From contig NZ_CP064030.1 in the NCBI RefSeq assembly GCF_016865235.1, positions 4,464,001 to 4,528,000 on the forward strand: a stretch of 64,000 bases of DNA, read 5' to 3'. Under the pieces are notes generated by a model. The model made no database searches, had not been told where the DNA came from, and worked only from the letters and a program-made list of their open reading frames with translations. The stretch comes from Dyella caseinilytica. GTDB taxonomy: Bacteria > Pseudomonadota > Gammaproteobacteria > Xanthomonadales > Rhodanobacteraceae. Positions 1 to 8,620 of this stretch are shown here, one piece after another. A program made the translations under genes and the position numbers. Numbering within the stretch: position 1 is the first letter of the stretch; each line of letters opens with the position of its first letter.

Positions 1-1777
1 GCTGGCTGCCCAGCGCCACAGCGCCGGTGCCACCGAGCACTTGCGATTTATAGCCGCCCGCGAATGAACCCGTGCCGGCGGCAGCTGCCACGGTATTCGT
101 ATCGCCGATCGCTATCGTGGACGCAGCCAATGCAACCGAAGCGTTACCGATCGCTGTAGCGTTCGTTGCCGAGGCATTGGCAGCCTGGCCGAAGGCGATC
201 GTAGAAGTACCATTTGCCACGGAGTTAACGCCAAAGGCCGTTGCCCCTGTTCCGTTGGCATTGTCAGCTCCGCCTATGGCTATGGAATTGAGTCCGGTCG
301 CGTTCGACGTAAATCCCATGGCTATCGCATGGGTGCCGTTGGCGGAATTGTTATCGCCCGCGGCGAGCGAAGCATTACCGGTTGCATTGCTGATGTACCC
401 AAGCGCAGTGGCACCGGCACCATTGGCAACGGAGCCGTACCCAATGGCAGCCGCTTCTCCACCCGTTGCATTGGCCGTGGCTCCCACCGCAATGGCATTG
501 GCGGCGTTAGCATTCGCCAGCGGACCGACCGCAATGGCGTTGGATTGCGTTGCGGTTGATTGAGCGCCGATGGCAATAGCATTGACGCCCGATGCCAGAG
601 CGCCCGCGGTCGAGTTGCCGCCAATCGCGATCGATGCGGCGCCCGATGCAGTCACGGCCGTGGCGGTACTGTCGCCGCCCATGCCCACGGCCGTGGCATT
701 GGTCCCAGTGGCCTGTGAAAACACGCCGACTGCCGTGGATTCTGCGCCCTTTGCACCGGCGAGGCTGCCCAGCGCAGTGCTCCACGTTGCGTTGGCGACA
801 GTTGAGTTGCCAATCGCTACGCTTTGTTCTCCCGCGGCATTCGCACCATTGCCTACCGCAAGTGCCTCGAAAGACGTCGCGGTGTTGCCATTCGGAAGCA
901 CGACATTGCCGACTCCGCTCGCACTGGCGTTCACGCCGATGGCGATCGGCGAACCGCCTCCGGTACCTGTAGCAGACGCATTAGCGCCTTGGCCTAAGGC
1001 AACACTGGCGCCGGAGGTGCTGTTAGCGATGGCATTCAAGCCAATAGCGATGGTGCCCGCTGTCGTACCCCCTTCAGTGGCCTGAGCCGATGTACCTATG
1101 GCGATAGCGTCCTGTCCGGTGGCGTTGGAACCCCAGCCCATGGCGAGTGAATAGTTGCCGTTGACCGTGGAACTGACGCCGACCGCCGTGGAGTTCCCTC
1201 CCGTAACCGTGGCGAAGGTGCCAAATGCGCTAGCGCCAGCTCCATTGGCATTGGCTTGAACACCGATCGCGACCGGATTGATGCCGTCTGCGTACGTTTG
1301 TGCGCCTATTGCCACCGCGCCTTTGCCTGGCGCCGTCGCTAAGTAGCCGACAGCGACCGTATATTGGTTCGACGCAGTGGCTTGGTAGCCGATCGCCGTC
1401 GCTTCGATAACCGATGCATTGGCTTGGTAACCGACCGCCGTCGTGTCCGCTGCCGATGCGATCGCGTTCGCGCCCAGCGCCGTTGTTCCGGCTCCGGTGG
1501 CCTCAGCGTTAAAACCCATGCACGAAGAGGTACTGTCATACGCATTGAAGGGCGCCGGCGAGCAGTTCGTGGACTGGGCTTGTGCCCGCCCGCTCCACCC
1601 AGTCAAACCCAACAGCAACAACACGCCAAGTATGCGTGGTGCAAGACCTTGCAAGGATGGTTGCGCACGTTCATCGCGCTGATCGGCAACGGTCCCATGA
1701 CGGCAAGCAGCCAGCTCGGAAGCGACGACTACCTGTCCCAAGGCGACATTCCAGACTTTGCTGTAGATCCTGTTCAT
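1..1777 (-). CDS. Trimeric autotransporter adhesin (YadA/Hia type), 5' part, runs off left edge
   Basis: From an ATG at 1777 the minus-strand frame is open for 592 codons to the window edge, so the stalk and membrane anchor lie outside. A GGAG ribosome site sits about 8 bases upstream. The first 23 residues (MNRIYSKVWNVALGQVVVAS...) match the extended signal peptide region of type V-secreted proteins. A leucine-rich core and an AQA cleavage site follow near residue 67. From about residue 80 onward the protein is made of degenerate 14-residue repeats of the pattern AxAxGxxSxAxG/AIGxxAxA, the YadA head repeat that forms a left-handed beta-roll trimer. The known role of the family is surface adhesion or autoaggregation. 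The GC-rich repeats also create open antisense frames with biased composition, which I disregard. The BamA-dependent C-terminal anchor cannot be confirmed here. Confidence 0.9.
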   Translation of the reverse strand, partial: MNRIYSKVWNVALGQVVVASELAACRHGTVADQRDERAQPSLQGLAPRILGVLLLLGLTGWSGRAQAQSTNCSPAPFNAYDSTSSCMGFNAEATGAGTTALGANAIASAADTTAVGYQANASVIEATAIGYQATASNQYTVAVGYLATAPGKGAVAIGAQTYADGINPVAIGVQANANGAGASAFGTFATVTGGNSTAVGVSSTVNGNYSLAMGWGSNATGQDAIAIGTSAQATEGGTTAGTIAIGLNAIANSTSGASVALGQGANASATGTGGGSPIAIGVNASASGVGNVVLPNGNTATSFEALAVGNGANAAGEQSVAIGNSTVANATWSTALGSLAGAKGAESTAVGVFSQATGTNATAVGMGGDSTATAVTASGAASIAIGGNSTAGALASGVNAIAIGAQSTATQSNAIAVGPLANANAANAIAVGATANATGGEAAAIGYGSVANGAGATALGYISNATGNASLAAGDNNSANGTHAIAMGFTSNATGLNSIAIGGADNANGTGATAFGVNSVANGTSTIAFGQAANASATNATAIGNASVALAASTIAIGDTNTVAAAAGTGSFAGGYKSQVLGGTGAVALGSQ

Positions 1778-2438
1778 GGCTTGCTCCGAAACCCGATTCC
1801 ACGGGTGCTGGAAGAACTACGGTCCGAGCCCTGCGTGGGATCAGACATCGCGTCGAGAGGAATCCCTGGCAAACAAAAGGTCCTGAGGCGTAACTAGGTC
1901 GTTGGAGCCCAATGCCTGCCGCCGGCGTCGCTTCTCAAGCCACGCCATCCAGATGTGAGGGATAAGCTTTAGTTCGGCCCGATGCGCGTCAGCTGGGCCA
2001 ACTATTCGAATGGAGCGCGCACTGCTGCTGCGATCTGCGCGTGCGAAACAGGAAGGCGCGGGGAAACGCAATTCGCGCGCCGGCATAGGCATCGACAAGA
2101 TGGATATCGCTCATGATCGCCCTCTTCATTCCCTGTGCCTGCGCGATGACGACGATCTCCCTGAGCCTCGTTCGGCAGGGTTCCATTCAAGCGGAAGCTT
2201 GCGCGCTGCAATGCGCAAATTCGGCGCGAGTGCAAGGTGAATCCGGCAATAGCCATGCAAATTCGGCAAAGTGAGATGAAGCGCACATTTGCGGTGTACC
2301 GCGCTTCGTTTGCGTCGAGTGAAAGCGAACGTGGACATCGTCATGCGTGGCATGACGTTCATCGATGCAGATGGCACAAACCGGGAAGATAGCGATGTTG
2401 GATGCCGCTTACGCTCAACTCAAACTGCGCGAGGCACT
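1778..2438. other. Intergenic region without a supported gene
   Basis: About 660 bases between the adhesin start and the end of the AraC gene. It should hold the adhesin promoter, read leftward. Short open frames exist on both strands, but none has a convincing ribosome site, a family-like sequence or a codon pattern better than its antisense. I see no hairpin followed by a T-run and no RNA gene. Confidence 0.5.
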
Positions 2439-3434
2439 TCAGGACGCGACGCTGCAAGCACGCATCAACGTATCGCTGGGATGTTCGCCAAAGGCCCGCC
2501 GATAATTGGCCGCAAAGCGCGACAGATCCCACCAGCCGCAACTCATGGCGACCGACTTCACGGACAGGCGTCCAGCACCTGCAGCGGCCAACCGTCGACT
2601 GGCTTCATGCAGCCTGAGCAGGGAAAGGTAACGCGTAGGTGACACACCTAGCAGATCGGCAAAGGTGTAGCGCAAGGCGCGCTCACTCATTCCAGCGGCG
2701 CGTGCCAGTTCGTCCAGATAGATGTCGCGATGCAAGTTCGCACGCATGAAATCCACCGCGCGCCGGAAGGGCCTGTAATGCGCTTGATAGCCGCCGGATG
2801 GCGATGCCTCAGCCGAGGGTTGAGCGGCCAGATCATCCAGCATCTGCGGATCGAGCAAGGTGCCGAAGAAATCATCAGCCACATCGATGCATCCATTGCC
2901 TCGCGCGCCGACCAGCGCATGGAACGACGACTCGCAGCGGAACCGCCACGATGTACCGGCAAGATATTCCGACCCGAATATCGAAAACCGGCGACCCATC
3001 AGGCCGAACGACACCGGATTTCTTTCGAAGGCCCGCATGACACCCTCGTGCAAAGGAGCCATCAGCACGCTGACGGACGAATGTGCACCCAGCATCATTT
3101 CGCAGGAGCTGCCCGGCAGCACGATCAGGGTTGTACCCGAATGCAACGGCATACCGGCGCACCAACTCCCAAGGCCGGCCTGGTGAACGTGGCACAGCAG
3201 GTAATGGCCGTTTGGCACCGGAAAACGGCCGTGACACGGAAAATCGAAGACGAAGCCGCAGAGCGACGCGCCTGCATGCAGACAGCTGCCGAACAAGCCG
3301 TGCAAGCCACCCTCTCTCAGCGCAACCGCCTCGAGCTTGCAATGGTCGAACAGCTGGTTCATGGCATCCAGGCCAGGCCATGGCATGGATAAACCGCTTG
3401 GAATAGGAGACATGAGCTGGGTTCTACATTCCAT
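2439..3434 (-). CDS. AraC-family transcriptional regulator
   Basis: The C-terminal 100 or so residues form a two-helix-turn-helix AraC DNA-binding domain. The first helix region reads IYLDELARAAGMSERALRYTF, and the second lies around SVKSVAMSCGWWDLSRFAANYRRAFGEHPSD, with the usual family pattern of a Gly, a hydrophobic pair and FxxxYRxxFGxxPS. The first 200 or so residues look like a cupin-type sensing domain, but the ligand cannot be read. The start is uncertain. The longest frame begins with GTG at 3446; the ATG at 3434 is chosen, and another ATG lies at 3413 with no clear ribosome site. The gene is transcribed toward the trimeric adhesin, 660 bases away, so a regulatory link is possible but only inferred from proximity. 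Confidence 0.85.
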   Translation of the reverse strand: MECRTQLMSPIPSGLSMPWPGLDAMNQLFDHCKLEAVALREGGLHGLFGSCLHAGASLCGFVFDFPCHGRFPVPNGHYLLCHVHQAGLGSWCAGMPLHSGTTLIVLPGSSCEMMLGAHSSVSVLMAPLHEGVMRAFERNPVSFGLMGRRFSIFGSEYLAGTSWRFRCESSFHALVGARGNGCIDVADDFFGTLLDPQMLDDLAAQPSAEASPSGGYQAHYRPFRRAVDFMRANLHRDIYLDELARAAGMSERALRYTFADLLGVSPTRYLSLLRLHEASRRLAAAGAGRLSVKSVAMSCGWWDLSRFAANYRRAFGEHPSDTLMRACSVAS

Positions 3435-3871
3435 GGCCCCACACACGCGATCGCCGCGAGACGAGCCGCCAGGGCCCGCTCAATCCTCAATTCGCATACG
3501 TGGTATCGATGTGCAGGGCGGTGTGCGATCAGGAAGTGGGGAAGATCGCGTAGCCGCTACGCTATCTGACGCCGTTATGAAAATCGGAAATAAACCGGCG
3601 GCTGCCCACACAGCAATGACGACTGGTATGACGAGTCATGATGAGTTTCCCCTGTTTTTTAAAATCCGTACGTAACGACGTGACGACGGGCGACTGCCTC
3701 CGTTGCAGGGCCCTTTCACCTCACCGTGTTGCGTCGCGAACCAAGCTTTTACGACGCCCACTGGCGGCAAGTCAAAAACAGACTTGGCGTCGAGCGTATT
3801 CAGAAGCCTGATCCAGCTGAATAAGAACTTTCTTAAAGTACATCAATGAAATGTGCACGCCGCACACATGC
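3435..3871. other. Intergenic region, possible very short leader peptide
   Basis: Around 430 bases with no supported gene. On the minus strand there is a 25-codon frame starting near 3643 behind an AGGGGAAAC-like ribosome site. Its product is short, basic and contains two adjacent cysteines. It could be a leader or pure chance, and I do not annotate it as a gene. No terminator hairpin is evident. Confidence 0.3.
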
Positions 3872-4546
3872 TCACAAAAGACCGCTGGTACGCACATAGT
3901 CGAATAGCTGCTGATCGTTGGTGATGCCGAGCTTGGCCATCGCGCTATGTTTCTGCAGGCTGATGGTCTTGACGCTGCGGTTCGTAATGCGCGCCACTTC
4001 TGAAACGGTCAGGCCCTTCGCCAGCAGACGCATCACTTCCGCTTCGCGTGCGGACAATACATGAGCCTGCTTGCGATCGGCCTGCGATGCATCGGCGGCA
4101 GAGGTGCTGCGTTCCGTAAGCTGTTCACGAACGCTCTTGCTCATATAGGTGCGGCCGGCGCGAACAGCCCTCAAGGCGACGAACAACTCCTGCACCACGG
4201 CCGTCTTCTCGACCACGGCTTCCACGCCTTCCTGATACATGGTTCGAAAAATGGCGATATTGCGCAGCATGGTCACCACGACAATGCGCAGCCTTGGATG
4301 GCGGCGGCGCAATTCGCGCAGCAGCACGACGCCATCCATGCCAGCGTCGTCCTCCGGCATCTGGAAGTCGACAATGGCAACATCGCAAGGAGTATGAGCG
4401 AGCACTTTCAGCAGTTCACTGCCGCTGGATGCCTCACCGGCCACTTCGTAGCCTTCGCCGCCACGCTGCAGTACAGCGCGCAAACCGATGCGTACCAACT
4501 CGTGATCATCCGCAATGACAACCCGCACGCGCTTTCCCACTAGCAA
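3872..4546 (-). CDS. NarL/FixJ (LuxR-type) response regulator
   Basis: A 224-residue two-domain response regulator. The receiver domain (about residues 6-125) shows the acidic pair DD13-14, the phospho-acceptor D60 in VDFQMP, and the conserved Lys in VVEKTA. A LuxR-type helix-turn-helix follows around residues 160-215 (SAREAEVMRLLAKGLTVSEVA, then NRSVKTISLQKHSAMAKLGI). Expected role: phosphorylation-dependent DNA binding and transcription control. The start is a TTG at 4546 preceded by GGAAAA; a GTG at 4540 is an alternative. No sensor kinase lies next to it. It is clearly paralogous to the regulator at 45367-46029: both end in a QLF(D/E)Y...GLL tail and share the SVKT(I/V)S recognition helix, so cross-talk with the distant hybrid kinase is conceivable. 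Confidence 0.9.
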   Translation of the reverse strand: MLVGKRVRVVIADDHELVRIGLRAVLQRGGEGYEVAGEASSGSELLKVLAHTPCDVAIVDFQMPEDDAGMDGVVLLRELRRRHPRLRIVVVTMLRNIAIFRTMYQEGVEAVVEKTAVVQELFVALRAVRAGRTYMSKSVREQLTERSTSAADASQADRKQAHVLSAREAEVMRLLAKGLTVSEVARITNRSVKTISLQKHSAMAKLGITNDQQLFDYVRTSGLL

Positions 4547-5297
4547 TCAATGTTTTCCCGGATGGCAGCTGAAGCGGCATCGCTCCTTTGCTCGTCCGGC
4601 CGTCGCGCGCGAATTCCGTTCAAGGTGTGGCGCGTCCTGCTCCTCCGAAAGGATTCGCGTACGGCGTACCGCCCTTATACTAATTTACATTTACTTGTCT
4701 TTATTTGATCTGTGTCCAAGCAACGAACACGTGCTCGTTATTCATTGGACTATATGTTTAGTAAGACTATATGACAATGTGCCAAAAGGCTGTATTACAA
4801 CAAAAATTTTTCCGCGATCGCATGATTTCGCAGCGACGGTATCGCGACCGGCCTTGATGACGGTGATGTCATTTTGCGCATCTATTTTGACGAATTTGGC
4901 ATAAGCCGATGAGCAACGGTTTACGTCGCACCGATCCTGCCGACGATCACGCCATGGATGGACATAGCAGACCATGGCGCGTAGCCATTGCGGGCTTAGG
5001 CGTTCTTGTCATGACGCTGCGTCAACGCGCGACGACCCTCACGCCCGTTTTGGCAGCCGCGTATCGTGTTGAATAGCTGAGTGCGCTGGCTGTCAGCCGA
5101 TGCGCATGCATGTTCGAGGCCTTCGGCAAACGCTATCGACACATTGCCCTTGGCGGCAAATGTGTTGAATCCGCAAAACCAGCGTGCTAAGTTTCGCCCG
5201 CCGCCCGAATCGGGCCGTCGTAAGCGTTTACGTCAACCAACGCGCAAATAGACCCGCGAATGCCTTGCGTTCGCCGTCATGCGCTGGAGTTGACCTC
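4547..5297. other. Intergenic region with AT-rich segment
   Basis: About 750 bases between two divergently transcribed genes. The stretch 4670-4830 is clearly AT-richer than its surroundings and probably holds promoters for the response regulator (leftward) and/or the MFS gene (rightward). Open frames in it lack ribosome sites and recognisable products. No RNA gene or hairpin terminator was seen. Confidence 0.4.
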
Positions 5298-6554
5298 ATG
5301 AAAACGCTCACCTTTCTTGCAACACCTGTTCTATCTCCCAAATACCGCATCAAACCCGGTGCGGTGGCGATGTGCCTGTACTTTCTGGCTGGTTTGGCCG
5401 ATGGCGCATTGATGCCTTTCTTTGCCCTATGGGCACAGCACGAGGCCCATATTCCTTTGCGGTTTATCGGCCTGCTGTTGGCCTGCTATGCGGGCGGCGA
5501 ACTCATTGCCACCCCGCTGCTGGGAGGCATTGCCGATCGTCTAGGCCGACGCCCGGTACTGCTGCTTTCAACGCTGGGTGTCGGTGGCGGTTTCCTGTTG
5601 CTTGCGCACTTGCATGGTGTATGGGCTATCGCGCTATGCCTGATCGGTATCGGTATTTTCGAGTGCGCACTGCATCCGACGATTGCCACAGTGATCGCCG
5701 ACACCGCGCCTGCAGATCAATTACGCATGCGCTATGCCTCCGCGCGCATTGCATCCAGTCTTGGCCATATCGTCGGTCCCGCCTTGGGCGCCGCACTCGC
5801 CCTCATGTCCTTGAATACGGTCTTCACCGGTTGCGGCCTATCGCTGTTATGCGCGTCGATACTCATCGTGGGCACGCTTCCCGAAACGCAGTTGCGTGAA
5901 AAAAGCCCCGACGTACAAGAGGATGAGGACGAAGAAGGACTGTCCGCGCTCCTGCCTGCTTTCCGCGATCCGCGACTTGCAGCCATGCTTGTATGGTTTG
6001 CCATCATCGAAATCATGGGCAGTTGGCCGGAAGTGATCACGCCCCTTTACGCACATGGCGCGCATGCGCTGACAGCGTCGGGAGTCGGCCTGTTATTTAC
6101 CTACGCCGCGGCCGTGGTGGTGATTCTGCAATGGCCTGTCGCCAAGTGGAGCGGCAAGATCGCGGCTTTTCCTTTGCTGATCGGCGCAGGCGCGACGGTG
6201 GCCGGTGGCTTTGGCCTGCTCCTGCTCCATGCCAATGTGTTTACGCTTTATGCAAGCGTGACCCTGCTTTCGCTGGCACAGGTACTGTTTGGGCCGCTCA
6301 TGCCGGTGGCGGTCAATGCGTTGGCGCCTCCCGCGGCACGCGCCGCCTATATGGCTGCCATTTCAACGGTCAATGACGTGAAGGACACGGCAGGGCCTGC
6401 GTCAGGGATGTATCTATACGGTCTTTCCGCACGGCTTCCCTGGTTGCTTGGCATGCCGATCGCGTTTTTGGCTGCACTGGCGCTGGCCATGACGATCAAG
6501 CGCAGTGAACGTGCGGGAGGTATCGCCGATCCACAAGCATCGGAGCTCACGTAA
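5298..6554 (+). CDS. Major facilitator superfamily (MFS) transporter
   Basis: A membrane protein of about 418 residues with some 12 hydrophobic segments. The loop between segments 2 and 3 carries the MFS signature in GGIADRLGRRPVLLLS (G-x-x-x-D-R-x-G-R-R). A charged cytoplasmic loop (DVQEDEDEEG) splits the two six-helix halves near the middle. The family exports drugs, sugars or metabolites by proton exchange; the substrate cannot be read from sequence, though the overall form resembles drug-efflux (DHA1/TetA-like) members. The start is set at the ATG at 5298, where GGAG lies 9 bases upstream. The longer frame from 5184 would add an unlikely Arg-rich leader. Transcription probably ends at the REP-like hairpin at 6574-6599. 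Confidence 0.85.
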   Translation: MKTLTFLATPVLSPKYRIKPGAVAMCLYFLAGLADGALMPFFALWAQHEAHIPLRFIGLLLACYAGGELIATPLLGGIADRLGRRPVLLLSTLGVGGGFLLLAHLHGVWAIALCLIGIGIFECALHPTIATVIADTAPADQLRMRYASARIASSLGHIVGPALGAALALMSLNTVFTGCGLSLLCASILIVGTLPETQLREKSPDVQEDEDEEGLSALLPAFRDPRLAAMLVWFAIIEIMGSWPEVITPLYAHGAHALTASGVGLLFTYAAAVVVILQWPVAKWSGKIAAFPLLIGAGATVAGGFGLLLLHANVFTLYASVTLLSLAQVLFGPLMPVAVNALAPPAARAAYMAAISTVNDVKDTAGPASGMYLYGLSARLPWLLGMPIAFLAALALAMTIKRSERAGGIADPQASELT

Positions 6555-6573
6555 GTTCGTTCATCGCCTTACC

Positions 6574-6599
6574 GTCATCCCAGCGAAAGCTGGGATGAC
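6574..6599. repeat. REP-like hairpin element (single)
   Basis: A perfect 11-bp inverted repeat, GTCATCCCAGC / GCTGGGATGAC, with a GAAA loop, followed by gagcaaaaagg. Related elements occur at 36244-36319 and 50981-51062. It sits between two convergent genes and may work as a terminator or mRNA-stabilising hairpin. Confidence 0.8.
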
Positions 6600-6641
6600 G
6601 AGCAAAAAGGCGTGGCGCTCTCGTTGCGGTTTGCAACGCGC

Positions 6642-7565
6642 CTAGGTCAAAACGAAATTGCTTGGCTCCAGCGGCGGCGGAATCTCCGATTCTCCAAGCA
6701 GGCTGCGCAAATTGATTTCGATGGTCCTGCTCATGGCATCCAGAGGCAGATCGTTGGGCAAAAGATCGAACGGATCCTCAATCTGCTCGCCAATCGCATC
6801 CAGACCAAAGAAGGTATACGCAATGATGCCAACCGCCAGCGGCGTCACCCAGCCCAACGGTCCAATCAGGCAGAACGGCAGCATGAAGCAGTAAACGTGC
6901 ACCGTCCGATGCAGCAGCAAGATATAGGCGAACGGAATAGGCGTGTTCTTGATGCGTTCGCATCCACCCAGCACATTGGAAAGCCGGTTGAGTTCGCGGT
7001 CCATTTCGACCAGCAACATGCTATCGATGCCCGCTTCGCGTGCACGCTTTGCGTAGGCTTCGCCGAGCATCCCCAGCACTTTGTTGGGTGGATTGGGAGA
7101 TGCCAGCGCCTTGGCGCATACCTCAGCCGGCAACCAGGAGCGCAGGTCCGGCTCAGCATCCGTGCCGCGCAGGTAATGTCGTAGCGCGTGAGTGAAGCCG
7201 ATCACCCCGTATACAAGCTGCCGTCGCTGCGCTTCCGGCAACGCGGGCAGAAACGACAGGGTTTGCCGAGTTAAATTGCGAGCGGTAATCACAAGCTCGC
7301 CCCACAGCGTGCGCCCCTCCCACCAACGTTGGTAAGCCACCGTATTTCGAAAACCCAGGAAGATCGCCAACGTCAAACCAAGCAGGGTCAACGGCGCCGC
7401 ATTGAGCTGGAAGTGCGTGGCCACGCCGTTTCGGTCCGCGACAACAATGGCCACCGAAAGAAGCATGGTGTAGAGGACACGCGGCCAGATGATCGGGACA
7501 ATGGAGCCCTTCATCGCGAACAGCAGCGTCGTGACTGAGTGGGCTTTGTGCGGACGTACGATCAT
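6642..7565 (-). CDS. Bestrophin-like (YneE/UPF0187 family) membrane channel
   Basis: A 307-residue protein with hydrophobic segments near residues 20-45, 50-75, 215-240 and 240-265. The family signature is visible after the second segment: GFRNTVAYQRWWEGRTLWGEL followed by ARNL (N-x-A-Y-x-R...GR..WG.LV..AR). Bacterial bestrophin homologues form pentameric ion channels in the inner membrane. The downstream part (FFGLDAIGEQIEDPFG-like, here DAIGEQIEDPFDLLPNDLPL) matches the conserved bestrophin C-terminal motif. It starts with ATG at 7565, only 15 bases after the stop of the 65-residue gene, so it is probably the last gene of the DyP-encapsulin operon. Why an ion channel should be co-transcribed with an encapsulin is unclear. 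Confidence 0.85.
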   Translation of the reverse strand: MIVRPHKAHSVTTLLFAMKGSIVPIIWPRVLYTMLLSVAIVVADRNGVATHFQLNAAPLTLLGLTLAIFLGFRNTVAYQRWWEGRTLWGELVITARNLTRQTLSFLPALPEAQRRQLVYGVIGFTHALRHYLRGTDAEPDLRSWLPAEVCAKALASPNPPNKVLGMLGEAYAKRAREAGIDSMLLVEMDRELNRLSNVLGGCERIKNTPIPFAYILLLHRTVHVYCFMLPFCLIGPLGWVTPLAVGIIAYTFFGLDAIGEQIEDPFDLLPNDLPLDAMSRTIEINLRSLLGESEIPPPLEPSNFVLT

Positions 7566-7580
7566 GAATCTTTACTCATC

Positions 7581-7778
7581 TCAGCTTCCCAGCTCCTGGA
7601 AAGCATGGCCGTTGGCCTCCAGTCCTTGCAAAATCGGAGGTGGCAACTCGTTGGCCCAGACATGGCCTTCAAGCTGCCATTGGCTTGCATCGACAAGATC
7701 AGGCAGGCCCGCTCCCTTGCGTACATACAAACCGAGCGTGGGTCGCTTTGGATTGATGTAAAAGTCGAATTCCTGCAT
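7581..7778 (-). CDS. Small conserved-looking protein (65 aa) in encapsulin operon
   Basis: The ATG at 7778 has a strong AGGAG ribosome site 8 bases upstream. The frame lies 35 bases after the encapsulin stop and 15 bases before the bestrophin start, so it is almost certainly translated from the same mRNA. The product is acidic to neutral, has no signal peptide or membrane segment, and contains FYINPKRPTLGLYVRKGAGL followed by DLVDASQWQLEGHVW. I do not recognise a family. Its position beside a nanocompartment shell gene suggests a soluble accessory protein. No sequence resembling the cargo-loading peptide of the neighbouring peroxidase is visible at its end, so encapsulation is not directly supported. 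Confidence 0.75.
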   Translation of the reverse strand: MQEFDFYINPKRPTLGLYVRKGAGLPDLVDASQWQLEGHVWANELPPPILQGLEANGHAFQELGS

Positions 7779-7813
7779 TGCGGCAGCTCCTGAGGAGTGG
7801 GTGCAGCAAGCGC

Positions 7814-8620
7814 TTACTTGCTGCTAGGCACCAGCATGACCGCGGCCTCCGCCGTCAGATGCAGGAAGGTGAATGTCTCCTGCAGATACAACTGAACGGC
7901 ACTTTCGCTGTGGCTCAGGTAGCCGATGGAGATGTCCTGGCCAAGGTGCAGCTCAAAGTCACCACCTCGTGTGCTGAGCACGACACCGCCCTTGATGGCT
8001 GGCGCCCAGATGATGTCGCCATCCACCAAGTTCTGAATGTCCCTGACGATGGGATATCCCGCATCCGTGGTGCCACTGACCTTGGTGTACGCCTGCTCAC
8101 CCAGCAGCAGCACGTAAGGGCCGTTGACGCCGGCTTCGCGTAGCTGACTTACCGCCTTGGCTACCGCAATCGGATAGTCATCCACCTTGGAAGGCAGGGT
8201 TATCGCCGCATTGCTGGTTCCCTTGTGGATACCGGGAATGCCGGCATGCTCGTAACCTTCGAACACTGCACGATCTTCCGCAAAGGCGATCTTGCGTGCC
8301 GCATCCTTCAGTGGCTGCAAGTCAGGATCGTTGGCACCGCGCTCGACCGAATCGATGGCATGGCGTGAAAGCTCAAAAGGAACGCGCAATTCCACCACGG
8401 CCTTCACTTCGCGCAGCGCAGCCTGGATGCCCTCACCCGGCGACTTGATCGTCTGCAGATGTCCGGTACCCACCGACGAAAACTCCATGCCTTTGGGACC
8501 GACGACATCCACCACCCGCCGCGCCGCGAGATGGCGCTTCAAGGTCCGCGCCGCTTCCTGCTCAATCTGTTCCCACGCCTTTTCGGAAATGGGAGCGAGT
8601 TTCCGATGCAGATTATTCAT
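7814..8620 (-). CDS. Encapsulin nanocompartment shell protein (family 1)
   Basis: A 268-residue protein with the typical length and architecture of HK97-fold encapsulins. The N-terminus MNNLHRKLAPISEKAWEQIE precedes a basic segment (ARTLKRHLAARRVVDVVGP). The conserved GTGHL, VELRVPFELSRHAIDSVERGA and DL.PLK.AAR.IAFAEDRAVFEG blocks follow. The end (FEL.LGQDISIGY, YLQETFTFLHLTAEAAV) matches the family axial and C-terminal segments. Such proteins self-assemble into a hollow icosahedral shell that encloses an enzyme cargo. The ATG overlaps the last codons of the DyP gene by 8 bases, and its ribosome site lies inside that gene, so shell and cargo are translationally coupled. The cargo is the upstream DyP peroxidase, whose C-terminus carries the loading peptide. 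Confidence 0.95.
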   Translation of the reverse strand: MNNLHRKLAPISEKAWEQIEQEAARTLKRHLAARRVVDVVGPKGMEFSSVGTGHLQTIKSPGEGIQAALREVKAVVELRVPFELSRHAIDSVERGANDPDLQPLKDAARKIAFAEDRAVFEGYEHAGIPGIHKGTSNAAITLPSKVDDYPIAVAKAVSQLREAGVNGPYVLLLGEQAYTKVSGTTDAGYPIVRDIQNLVDGDIIWAPAIKGGVVLSTRGGDFELHLGQDISIGYLSHSESAVQLYLQETFTFLHLTAEAAVMLVPSSK